From: Nonlabens ulvanivorans | Lineage (GTDB): Bacteria > Bacteroidota > Bacteroidia > Flavobacteriales > Flavobacteriaceae | Direction: 5' to 3' | Assembly: GCF_000732625.1 (NCBI RefSeq) | Contig: NZ_JPJI01000026.1 | Span: 186,001 to 250,000, forward strand | Length of the DNA: 64,000 nucleotides | Part shown: piece after piece, positions 17,935 to 26,232 of the stretch | Layout: every line of letters starts with the position of its first letter | Position numbering within the stretch: the first letter of the stretch is position 1 | Program-made: the position numbers and the translations under genes | The notes under the pieces: generated by a model | What the model was told of the DNA's origin: nothing | What the model saw: only the letters and a program-made list of their open reading frames with translations | Databases searched by the model: none

Positions 17935-18108
17935 ATGAAAAAAATAACATTAATAGTGTTTACGGGAATCCTCATTTCTACATTAATATCATGTACACCA
18001 GATAGTATCATAAAAGACACCAATGATAAACAAGCGTGTTGTGAGAACGAGGGCACCATTGAATTACCACCGCCGCCACCACCACCGGAAGATGTTACCG
18101 GAGATTAA
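17935..18108 (+). CDS. 57-aa polyproline lipoprotein
   Basis: Translated by eye: a signal with lipobox Cys20 (ILISTLISC), then TPDSIIKDTNDKQ, a CC pair, and a run of seven Pro near the C-terminus (ELPPPPPPPEDVTGD). A small secreted lipoprotein, whose polyproline tail could stall ribosomes or bind a partner. It is 35 bp ahead of the TPR kinase on the same strand and preceded by three hairpins; it may belong to that signalling unit. Not a known family. Confidence 0.65.
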   Translation: MKKITLIVFTGILISTLISCTPDSIIKDTNDKQACCENEGTIELPPPPPPPEDVTGD

Positions 18109-18143
18109 TACTATATTTTCAATTTAGTTATTACATTAGAGGA

Positions 18144-19775
18144 ATGAAATCGACCATAACTTCATTCCTCTTTTTTTGTTTGACCATCTTAGCCGTACAA
18201 CTCTCTAGAGCCCAGGTCACCGACAGTTTAACATACTATACTCGCATCGTATCGAACCCAACTAAACCAGAGGATCTTGCTAAAGCCTATACCTTTTTTA
18301 CAAAAGAAAAAACAAAGCATGCTAACAATAAAAAAAGTATTACAAATGAAATTTATGCCACTCAGTTTCTTGCTGAAATTCAAAAGCGACTAGGCTATTC
18401 TTCTGAAAACGAAAAGTTGAACCTAGAAAGTTTAAACCTATTAGAGCAAATTGAGACTAAAACAGAATGGACTCATATCAGTTACTTGAGAATAATTAAT
18501 GAGTTAGGTATTATTTATAGAGAAAGAAAGGATTATACTCAAGCACTCCATCTATATCAAGAGGCGTTAACTAGCGGGACAACATTAACTCATCAGGCTG
18601 TTCTATTAAATAATATAGGACATGTATATGAGTCAACAGAAGAGTATGAAACGGCGCTTGATTATTACCAACAAGCTTATGACAAAGCAGTTGCTTCTTC
18701 TAATGATAGAGAAACTGCAAGGTCTTTGAGTAATATGAGTTTTATACAATCAAAACTAAACTTACCTCAAGCCGAAAGTGGTTTATTAAAAGCGTTGGAA
18801 ATAAGAAAAACGAATAAATACAATTATGATTTAAGTTCGAGTTATAATCATCTTTCTAGATTTTATTACTCAATAAAAGATACGTTATCTGCGTCAAAAT
18901 ATTCAGATGATTTTTTACGACTCGCTCTTAAAAACAATAATGCCGAACACTTACAAAGTGCATTACGACTGAAAATAGAAACTAGTCAACCACAATATGC
19001 AAAACGATATGTAGCAGTTAACGATAGCATTAGTGCTTTAAAGCAAATGCAACGCAATAACTTTAACTACTATGTATATCAATATGATAAGAAAGAAAAA
19101 GACCTACAAAAAAGTCAATTATTCAGTGAGCGATTGTTGTATCTCTTATTATTAATTGCTCTAGCTTCTGTTTCCATTTATTTTATCTTAAAGTACAAGC
19201 ACAAAAGAGAAAAATTACAGGAGGTTTATCATACCGAAACAAGAATTTCTAGAAAAATTCACGATGAAGTAGCAAATGATGTCTACCACGTGATGACCCA
19301 ATTACAGACAGGAACAGAGCAAAACAAGGAACTATTAGATAATCTAGAAAATATTTACCATAGAACCAGAGATATATCTAAACAAAACAGTTCCATTAAC
19401 CTTGATCTTCCTTATACAGAGTTGCTGAGTGATCTCTTTTTGAGTTATCAAGATGACCAAGTTAATGTAATTACAAAAGGGCTTCAACTGATCCATTGGG
19501 AACATTTAAAAGATGTACAAAAAGGGACGCTTTATAGAGTATTACAAGAGCTATTAACTAACATGAAAAAGCATAGCAACGCCAGTATCGTCATCTTAAG
19601 CTTTGAACAAAAGGGAAAATCACTTATCATAACCTATAAAGATAATGGTAAGGGAACAACGCTGATTAAAGGAAATGGTCTTCAAAATACGGAAAACCGT
19701 ATTCATTCCATTAATGGAACAATTACTTTTGAGTCAGAAATAGAAAAAGGCTTTAAAGCCATAATTATGATTTAG
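18144..19775 (+). CDS. TPR sensor histidine kinase
   Basis: A 543-residue kinase of a Bacteroidota type: signal peptide (residues 1-23, cut at SRAQ), a periplasmic TPR array (about 60-290, e.g. ALHLYQEALTSGTTLTHQAVLLNNIGHVYE), one TM helix (about 325-345, LLYLLLLIALASVSIYFIL), a HisKA_3-like box (SRKIHDEVANDVYHVM with its His), and HATPase_c (QELLTNMKKHS and YKDNGKGTT). The regulator gene follows 3 bp downstream, so the pair is a two-component system. TPRs probably bind a periplasmic protein or peptide. Confidence 0.92.
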   Translation: MKSTITSFLFFCLTILAVQLSRAQVTDSLTYYTRIVSNPTKPEDLAKAYTFFTKEKTKHANNKKSITNEIYATQFLAEIQKRLGYSSENEKLNLESLNLLEQIETKTEWTHISYLRIINELGIIYRERKDYTQALHLYQEALTSGTTLTHQAVLLNNIGHVYESTEEYETALDYYQQAYDKAVASSNDRETARSLSNMSFIQSKLNLPQAESGLLKALEIRKTNKYNYDLSSSYNHLSRFYYSIKDTLSASKYSDDFLRLALKNNNAEHLQSALRLKIETSQPQYAKRYVAVNDSISALKQMQRNNFNYYVYQYDKKEKDLQKSQLFSERLLYLLLLIALASVSIYFILKYKHKREKLQEVYHTETRISRKIHDEVANDVYHVMTQLQTGTEQNKELLDNLENIYHRTRDISKQNSSINLDLPYTELLSDLFLSYQDDQVNVITKGLQLIHWEHLKDVQKGTLYRVLQELLTNMKKHSNASIVILSFEQKGKSLIITYKDNGKGTTLIKGNGLQNTENRIHSINGTITFESEIEKGFKAIIMI

Positions 19776-19778
19776 GAA

Positions 19779-20444
19779 ATGTTTAAAAAGGTATTAATTT
19801 CAGACGATTATAGCAGTATTAATCAAGGTGTTCTTGCTGTATTAGATCAAGTAGGTATTACAAAAGTGAAGCAAGTACAGTATTGTGATGACGCTTATCT
19901 TGAGATTAAAAGTGCTATAAAAAAAGGAGAGCCTTATGATTTGTTCATTACAGATCTTAATTTTAAAACAGATCACCGTAAACAAAAGTATTCTTCTGGT
20001 GAAGAACTCACAGCCCAGCTACGTAAAGAATATCCAGACTTTCCTATCATCGTATATTCTGTAGAAGATCGTTTACAAAAAGTACGCTATTTAATAAACT
20101 CCATAAAGGTAAATGCCTTTGTGTGTAAAGGAAGAGATGGCTTAAAAGATTTATCCAATGCTATACTCGCTGTAGATCAAAAAAACAAGTTTCTCTCTGC
20201 GCATGTAGAACAAGCCTTAAATCCTAGAAACCATCTAGAGATCAATGATTATGATATTGAACTATTATCTTTATTAGCATCAGGTCAGTCTAAAGAAGCG
20301 ATAAGCAAACAATTTAAAGATCATGGCATTTCACCTAGTAGCCTAAGTTCCATTGAAAAAAAACAAGCAAAACTTCAATTACAATTTAGAGCAAATAACG
20401 CGATACACCTTATAGGTATTGTAAAAGATCTAGGACTTATATAA
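19779..20444 (+). CDS. Response regulator with diverged LuxR-like output domain
   Basis: A 221-residue regulator. Receiver domain (1-125): DDYSS with the acidic pair, phospho-acceptor in DLFITDLNF, and a Lys in VCKGR. The C-terminal part (NDYDIELLSLLASGQSKEAI then SSLSSIEKKQAKLQLQFRANN) resembles the LuxR/NarL HTH of the partner regulators of TPR kinases but is diverged. It is co-transcribed with the kinase and followed by a hairpin terminator and a TTACGG-N4-CCGTAA palindrome. Confidence 0.9.
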   Translation: MFKKVLISDDYSSINQGVLAVLDQVGITKVKQVQYCDDAYLEIKSAIKKGEPYDLFITDLNFKTDHRKQKYSSGEELTAQLRKEYPDFPIIVYSVEDRLQKVRYLINSIKVNAFVCKGRDGLKDLSNAILAVDQKNKFLSAHVEQALNPRNHLEINDYDIELLSLLASGQSKEAISKQFKDHGISPSSLSSIEKKQAKLQLQFRANNAIHLIGIVKDLGLI

Positions 20445-20458
20445 TTATTATCCAGTCC

Positions 20459-20474
20459 TTACGGGAAACCGTAA
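20459..20474. promoter_or_regulatory. Operator-like palindrome TTACGG-N4-CCGTAA, copy 2
   Basis: Perfect arms with GAAA spacer, 15 bp after the regulator stop codon, in a convergent gap where no promoter is expected. See copies at 16323 and 40716. Confidence 0.5.
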
Positions 20475-20543
20475 TTTAAATTAAGCCACAAATTTTAAAT
20501 TTGATTTGAAGTTAGCATAAAGCTAATTTTCAGGGGTAATACG

Positions 20544-20573
20544 AGCGCATACTTGATAGGTATGCGCTTTTTT
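20544..20573 (+). terminator. Rho-independent terminator of the TPR kinase operon
   Basis: Nine-bp stem AGCGCATAC/GTATGCGCT with 7-base loop followed by six T on the plus strand. A weaker hairpin (TTAGC-ATAAA-GCTAA) precedes it at about 20513. Confidence 0.85.
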
Positions 20574-20598
20574 GATGTCGTTAAATTTTCTGCTTTAA

Positions 20599-23500
20599 TT
20601 ACTGTCCAACACTCGCCATACGCCTCATCGTATCAAACAGAGCTATTTTAAATGCATCATCTTTAGCATACAGCCTATAAAGATCTAGTTCTTGTTTACG
20701 TTGCTTAGACATCACGTCATTCATGATTTTTTCAAAAGCGATACTTTTATTTTGCTCGTCAGAATTATTTAAATATTTAGATTCAAAGTCTGGATGCGCC
20801 TGTATGGATTTTGTTAAACTAATAAACTTCACTCGTTGATCTTCTGGTGTGACTTCCCAACTTTGAAACCAGCGTTCATTAAAGCTTTGGATAATTAAAT
20901 CTAATGGATCCTTATCTTCTTCTGATCCGTGAGCTCCTCTTGGATTTGGATTTTGAGGATCTAAGGTGCTGTCTGAATCATCTAAACCGATTTTCTCATT
21001 CAATCTTACTCGCTCTAAGCCATATGTAGATAAATCTACCGAGTTTAAGAGCTCGTCTAAAGCATCGATTTCTGGATTCTTTATTGGTAATTTAGGAACC
21101 AAGAATTTTAAGAACCAATATAGTTTTTCCCAAACCAAAATTTCAAAAGACATGATAGATGCCATTTGTCCATAGATTTTCACAAACTGCTTGGCTTTAA
21201 TCTTAAAATCAGCTTTATCATCATCTTCTAATTCTAATTCATGAATAAAGCGTTCGGCAGCACTTTCAATAATCGGGCTCAACACTTGTGCGTCTTCTTT
21301 ATTAAAAAATTTAGTGTTGAAATCTTCTACTTCGTTCCACTCATAAACACCTACATCATCTAGCACTTCTTTTAACTCGTGTAACACGTTTACATCTGTA
21401 GCTTCACTTAATGAGGTTGCTGTATAAAAAGGATCAAATGATGCTTTAATATCGGCAGAAGAATTGAAAAAATCTAGTACAAATACATCTTCTGTTTTCT
21501 TGCCTAACTTGGTTGCTGCTCTGTTTAAACGTGATAAGGCTTGCACGGCTAGTACGCCTTGCAACTTTTTATCTACGTACATCGCACACAATTTAGGTTG
21601 ATCAAAACCTGTTAAATACTTATTGGCAACTACCAATATTCTATACTCATCTTCATCAAACTTAATACGAGTATCTTTTTCTGCAAAGCCATTCATCTCG
21701 GCTTCTGTGTATTCTATACCATCAACCTCTTTACTACCAGAAAAGGCTATTGCAATTTTAAAAGGATGTCCTTTATCTTTTAAAATAGATTGTAAGGCTT
21801 TGTAATACCGTATCGCAGACTCTATACTCTGCGTTACCACCATCGCTTTAGCTTTACCTTTTAGCTTTTTCTGATTGACAATTTTAGGAATAAAATGGTC
21901 TAGAATTATTTCTGCTTTGGTATTGATCGTTTGTTGATGTTGCTCTACATAAGCACGTAATTTTTTTTGCGCTTTTGTAGAATCAAACAACGGATTCTCC
22001 TCAATAGATTTTTCTATCTCGTAATAGCTTTTTAAAGTTGTATAATTTGCTAACACGTCTAAAATAAAACCTTCTTCAATAGCCTGCTTCATAGAATACA
22101 AATGAAACGGTTTAAAACTACCATCTTCCTGAGGTACTCCAAACTTTTCTAAAGTAATAGGTTTAGGTGTTGCAGTAAATGCTAGATAACTCGCATTTCC
22201 ACGCATTTTTCGCGACTGCATGGCTTGTACTATTTTATCTTGAGCATCTCCAGCTTCGTCTTCTGTATATTGCGGTCCCATGGCTCTATTCATATTGTCA
22301 TGTGCAGATCCACTTTGACTAGAGTGTGCTTCATCAATAATTACTGCAAAACGCTTGTCACTTAAATCTGCAATTCCATTAATTATAAATGGGAATTTTT
22401 GAATTGTAGTGATGATAATCTTTTTGCCTTGCTCTAAACTATTTCTCAACTCGGCAGAGGAATATGCTGGAGCGATAATATTTTTAACTTCAGAAAAATC
22501 TGCGATGTTATCTCTTATTTGCTTGTCTAATAGTCGTCTGTCTGTCACAACGATGACCGAATCAAACAATGGCCTTTGCACATCTGTAATGCCTGGTACG
22601 TTACTATTTACTGGATAGGTTTCTATCAATTGATAAGCTGCCCATGTAATGGAATTTGATTTTCCAGAACCGGCAGAATGTTGTACTAAATACGTTTGTC
22701 CTACACCTTTGATACTAGCATCTTCTATAATTTTGCGTACCACATCCATCTGGTGGTATCGTGGAAAAAACAAAGTCTTACTTTGTAGAGGATCTTTCTT
22801 CTTACCATCTAAACGCACAAAATGCTGAATGATATTTGCTAGACTTTCTCTAGTAAATACTTCTTCCCATAGGTATTGCGTACGATGTCCTATGGCACCA
22901 GTAGGTAATTCTGGATTGCCCTTACCGTGTTTATTCCCTTTATTAAATGGTAAGAAAAAGGTGTTTTTCCCATTTAACTTCGTGGTCATGTATGCTTCGT
23001 CTGTGTCTACTGCAAAATGTACCACACAACGCGCAAATTGTAATAAGGGCTGTTTTGTATCGCGCTGGGTTTTATATTGATGTTGCCCATGCACTCTAGC
23101 ATTTTGACCTGTCCATGCATTTTTAAGCTCCATAGTTACCACAGGCAAACCATTTATAAACAGGACCATGTCTATTTCTTCGCGCGGATTGTCTATACTG
23201 TAACGCAATTGTCTGGTCTCACTAAAACGGTTTTTAGCAAAGTTATCTTTTACATGCTGACTGCTACTGGCTAGCGGCAATTGATAAAACAGCGTAAAAT
23301 GAGCATCATCTACCTGCAAGCCTTTTTTAAGCAGATACAGAATACCATACTTTTTCACCAAACGATCATAACGGTTTAGAATTTTTAATTTCCAGTCGTT
23401 TTGCTTTTGTAGCTTTTCTAACTCTACCTTTTGAGTAGTTTCTAAAAAATCCCAAAAGAACTGCTCGTCTATGGCAAACTGTGCATTAAAATTAGAAGGC

Positions 23501-23658
23501 TGACCAATATAATAACCTTTACCAGTTCTATAGATTTCACCGCTTTCGCGAAAGCTATCTACCGACAAACCTTGTGCTTTAATTTCTTCTTGAGAAGTTC
23601 CTGTTAGGTGTTTTTCGATGGCTGCTTCTAGAGCTTGTTCGTTTAGTTTGCTATGCAT
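20599..23658 (-). CDS. hsdR: Type I restriction endonuclease subunit R (HsdR)
   Basis: A 1019-residue motor and nuclease subunit of a type I restriction-modification complex. The N-terminal nuclease domain shows the PD-(D/E)xK pattern (REEIDMVLFINGLPVVTMELKN, about 160-182). SF2 helicase motifs follow: Walker A SAGSGKS (about 330), DEAH in VIIDEAHSSQSG, AFTATPKP, and motif VI region VQALSRLNRA. The C-terminal helical domain should contact HsdM/HsdS. It is the last gene of the island, separated from hsdM/hsdS by about 6.7 kb of other genes. A palindrome copy (23542) near the start is read as DSFRESGE. Confidence 0.97.
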   Translation of the reverse strand: MHSKLNEQALEAAIEKHLTGTSQEEIKAQGLSVDSFRESGEIYRTGKGYYIGQPSNFNAQFAIDEQFFWDFLETTQKVELEKLQKQNDWKLKILNRYDRLVKKYGILYLLKKGLQVDDAHFTLFYQLPLASSSQHVKDNFAKNRFSETRQLRYSIDNPREEIDMVLFINGLPVVTMELKNAWTGQNARVHGQHQYKTQRDTKQPLLQFARCVVHFAVDTDEAYMTTKLNGKNTFFLPFNKGNKHGKGNPELPTGAIGHRTQYLWEEVFTRESLANIIQHFVRLDGKKKDPLQSKTLFFPRYHQMDVVRKIIEDASIKGVGQTYLVQHSAGSGKSNSITWAAYQLIETYPVNSNVPGITDVQRPLFDSVIVVTDRRLLDKQIRDNIADFSEVKNIIAPAYSSAELRNSLEQGKKIIITTIQKFPFIINGIADLSDKRFAVIIDEAHSSQSGSAHDNMNRAMGPQYTEDEAGDAQDKIVQAMQSRKMRGNASYLAFTATPKPITLEKFGVPQEDGSFKPFHLYSMKQAIEEGFILDVLANYTTLKSYYEIEKSIEENPLFDSTKAQKKLRAYVEQHQQTINTKAEIILDHFIPKIVNQKKLKGKAKAMVVTQSIESAIRYYKALQSILKDKGHPFKIAIAFSGSKEVDGIEYTEAEMNGFAEKDTRIKFDEDEYRILVVANKYLTGFDQPKLCAMYVDKKLQGVLAVQALSRLNRAATKLGKKTEDVFVLDFFNSSADIKASFDPFYTATSLSEATDVNVLHELKEVLDDVGVYEWNEVEDFNTKFFNKEDAQVLSPIIESAAERFIHELELEDDDKADFKIKAKQFVKIYGQMASIMSFEILVWEKLYWFLKFLVPKLPIKNPEIDALDELLNSVDLSTYGLERVRLNEKIGLDDSDSTLDPQNPNPRGAHGSEEDKDPLDLIIQSFNERWFQSWEVTPEDQRVKFISLTKSIQAHPDFESKYLNNSDEQNKSIAFEKIMNDVMSKQRKQELDLYRLYAKDDAFKIALFDTMRRMASVGQ

Positions 23659-23719
23659 AAAATATCTGTATCTTTACTTATCGGTTTTGTATAAGAATCG
23701 TTGCGTGTTTGCGTGCGAG

Positions 23720-23738
23720 GATTTTCCTTCGGAAAATC
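23720..23738. other. Hairpin in the gap upstream of hsdR
   Basis: GATTTTCC-TTC-GGAAAATC, a perfect 8-bp stem, lies in the 156-bp gap between hsdR and the preceding membrane-protein gene. The flanks (TTGCGTGTTTGCGTGCG..) are more GC rich than the surroundings and look like an inserted intergenic repeat, but I find no second copy in the window. Confidence 0.4.
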
Positions 23739-23814
23739 AGATGTAGCAAATACCTAACTACCTCTATTTAAGCACAAAATAGCAATTATTTTTATACGCT
23801 GTTGCCATTAGTTT

Positions 23815-24345
23815 TTATTCTTTCAGTTGTTTAATACTCCATTTTGTTCCGTAAATCAAATAGCGAAAAATAAAAAATATTAAAAATAAAGTCAGTCCAA
23901 ATCGGAAAACGTCATCTTCACTAACACTATGATTGAAGATTGATTTTTTTGTCTTTTCCAATTTTGTTTCTAATGATTTATATTCCGTTGCTTTTTTTAT
24001 TTCATTTTCTCCCAAAGCATCTTTTAAAAAACTATTAAAATCCGCTTCAGTTTCTAATTTACTATATGATAGTTTTTGTAGTTCTAAAGATTCTTTGAAA
24101 TCAATTACAAATTCATCATAAGTCGCTTCAGTTGATAATTTTCCATAAACCAGTTTCAAAAGTTCTTTGTTTACAGATTGATTTTTTTTCTCAAATATCT
24201 CAATCTCTGTTTTAATCTCATTTTGTTTGTCATAATTTGATTCGGTTATTGAAATCCAAACAAATAGAATAAGGAAAAAAAGAATCGTTGTTCCTATTAA
24301 AAAAAGGAACTCTCTCGCTATTATTTTTTTTAATGTTCTGTTCAT
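23815..24345 (-). CDS. Two-TM membrane protein with coiled coil
   Basis: A 176-residue protein: TM helix about 13-31 (FLFLIGTTILFFLILFVWI), a long charged helical region of about 100 residues (IKTEIEIFEKKNQSVNKEL and KATEYKSLETKLEKTKKS), then a second TM helix about 148-164 (FGLTLFLIFFIFRYLIYG). The hairpin-like topology with a large coiled coil between the helices is seen in several phage-defence membrane effectors, but there is no recognisable family. It lies 35 bp behind the DUF262 gene in the defence island, so may work with it. Confidence 0.65.
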   Translation of the reverse strand: MNRTLKKIIAREFLFLIGTTILFFLILFVWISITESNYDKQNEIKTEIEIFEKKNQSVNKELLKLVYGKLSTEATYDEFVIDFKESLELQKLSYSKLETEADFNSFLKDALGENEIKKATEYKSLETKLEKTKKSIFNHSVSEDDVFRFGLTLFLIFFIFRYLIYGTKWSIKQLKE

Positions 24346-24380
24346 TTTAAATTAAAGGCAACAATTAATAAAAACTAAAA

Positions 24381-26222
24381 TTAATTTTGAATGAAATTTG
24401 AATTGTCCCAAATACGTTCACAAAGTTCTTTCACTAAAATTGCTCTTTGATCTATATCGTTTCGATTTAAACTTTCATGAGGAACAAAATTCAAATCGCT
24501 TATGGAACTATTACGGTAATTAGGATTTTTCACATAAAATTCTGGATGTAATGTCTGAGCATAATTATTTTCTTTCAGATAATGAAGCAATTTTTGCTCA
24601 TAAGGATCATCACCATAAGATTGATTAGTTCCATTTTGAACTAAAATTAATCCACCAATAGAATTACGTTTTTCTCTAAACTCTTCTATGTACTCAAATT
24701 CATGCTCATATCTATCAAAATGATCTGCCCATAGGTGTTCGATTTCATATTTCTTGCCTTTAGGTCTTGCATAAGTTAAATAATTTGTTGCTCTTCCAGT
24801 TTCTTGATCTACGTAACTGGTTATTCTACACAATAAATGCTTTACAAATCGTTTATTTTGACCGTGCAGTCTAAAAAATTGAACAGCATTAAGGTCTTGA
24901 TCCATTTCATCTAAAAAACCTTTCAAAGAACTACTTAATTCTGGTAAGGATTGATTTCTAATTTGACGTATATAATTGAAGAACGTATATCGTATTGACG
25001 AGGCGCTAAACTTCTTATAATTTATTGAACGTTTAACGGTATAGGCCTCAAGAAATCTACCTATTACATCTAACTTTTTGTAACGTTCATCTGCACTATC
25101 TTCTGGATTAAGTGCAGCAAGATAGAGTTGATCTGAAAGACTATCGGCAATGCGCCACTGGTATGAGTAGAATACATGAGGACACATATCATTTAAGCTA
25201 TTAGCATTTTCATATAATAACAAATATGATTTAGCCATGTAAACAAATTCAGTTGTGAAAAAAGAGTAAAAATCATCACTAGACTTTAAACCAAACAATT
25301 CCATATGATTATCCTTGAACCAATTATGGAAGCGTGTAGCGATCAATTCATAGTCCTGATTTTCTGATCCAGCTTTACCAGGTCTAATAGACTGTGCGTA
25401 TTTACCTCTAAACCATGCTTTAAAAAACTCTTGATCTGCATCTTTATCCCATTCTTGAAAATTGAGCATTTGCTCTTTCCATAGCTCATTGAGCTTGCTA
25501 CGTTTTTCTGGGTCTTGAATGCGGGATAGAACATATCCTTTTAGCATTTCACTACTAGTCAGGTTCATACCTCGATCATTCATCGTCTCAAAAATCGTGT
25601 AGGCATTCTCGTCAGAATATGCCTTTATTTTTACTAGAATTACTTTATCAATTAACCAGTCTATGAAAAAGGGTAAAGCTTCTTCTTGAAGCTCTTCTGG
25701 GAAATTTTTATGGATATCTTCATAACGAGCACTTATATTAATTACTGTAGCGTCTTCATCTTCTTTAATAATGTATTCTCCAGTTTCATATAAAGATTTA
25801 AGAATCACTTTTCTATCCTCATCAGTCATATTGAAGGACTTATCACCATATTTTTCTGAAAACACTAGATTAGAAATAGGCACTTTTACTTCACTATTTT
25901 TTTGAAGATTTTGTAAGTAAATTAATAGTAAAGTAATTGAAGTAATACGTTGCTGTCCGTCTATAATTGAATTTCGACCTTCGCTTTCACTAAAAACTAC
26001 TGGGCCCAAGTAATAACTAGGATAATTTGCTACTTCTTGTCGTTCATGATCTTCTTGATAATGATTTAAAAAAGTGGTGGTTAAATCTTCAATTAATGCC
26101 ACCATGTGCCTTTCTTCCCAGCGGTATTCTCTTTGAAAATAATCAATATAAAATTTTTGATCTTTGAGTAGATCATTAATATTTTTATCTGATGCTTCTA
26201 TTTTGTTTTTTAGGTTGCTCAT
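24381..26222 (-). CDS. DUF262/DUF1524 GmrSD-type nuclease (type IV restriction-like)
   Basis: A 613-residue fusion of the two halves known from GmrS and GmrD. The N-terminal DUF262 domain has YFQREYRWEE and the signature SIIDGQQRITSITLLL (ParB/sulfiredoxin-like NTP-binding motif DGQQR). The C-terminal DUF1524 domain has an HNH-like nuclease core (YEIEHLWADHFDRY, then RNSIGGLILVQNGTNQS). Relatives cut modified phage DNA and depend on nucleotide hydrolysis. Eleven bases behind the STAND gene in the same transcription unit. Target specificity cannot be read. Confidence 0.9.
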   Translation of the reverse strand: MSNLKNKIEASDKNINDLLKDQKFYIDYFQREYRWEERHMVALIEDLTTTFLNHYQEDHERQEVANYPSYYLGPVVFSESEGRNSIIDGQQRITSITLLLIYLQNLQKNSEVKVPISNLVFSEKYGDKSFNMTDEDRKVILKSLYETGEYIIKEDEDATVINISARYEDIHKNFPEELQEEALPFFIDWLIDKVILVKIKAYSDENAYTIFETMNDRGMNLTSSEMLKGYVLSRIQDPEKRSKLNELWKEQMLNFQEWDKDADQEFFKAWFRGKYAQSIRPGKAGSENQDYELIATRFHNWFKDNHMELFGLKSSDDFYSFFTTEFVYMAKSYLLLYENANSLNDMCPHVFYSYQWRIADSLSDQLYLAALNPEDSADERYKKLDVIGRFLEAYTVKRSINYKKFSASSIRYTFFNYIRQIRNQSLPELSSSLKGFLDEMDQDLNAVQFFRLHGQNKRFVKHLLCRITSYVDQETGRATNYLTYARPKGKKYEIEHLWADHFDRYEHEFEYIEEFREKRNSIGGLILVQNGTNQSYGDDPYEQKLLHYLKENNYAQTLHPEFYVKNPNYRNSSISDLNFVPHESLNRNDIDQRAILVKELCERIWDNSNFIQN

Positions 26223-26232
26223 TTGTTTCTAT

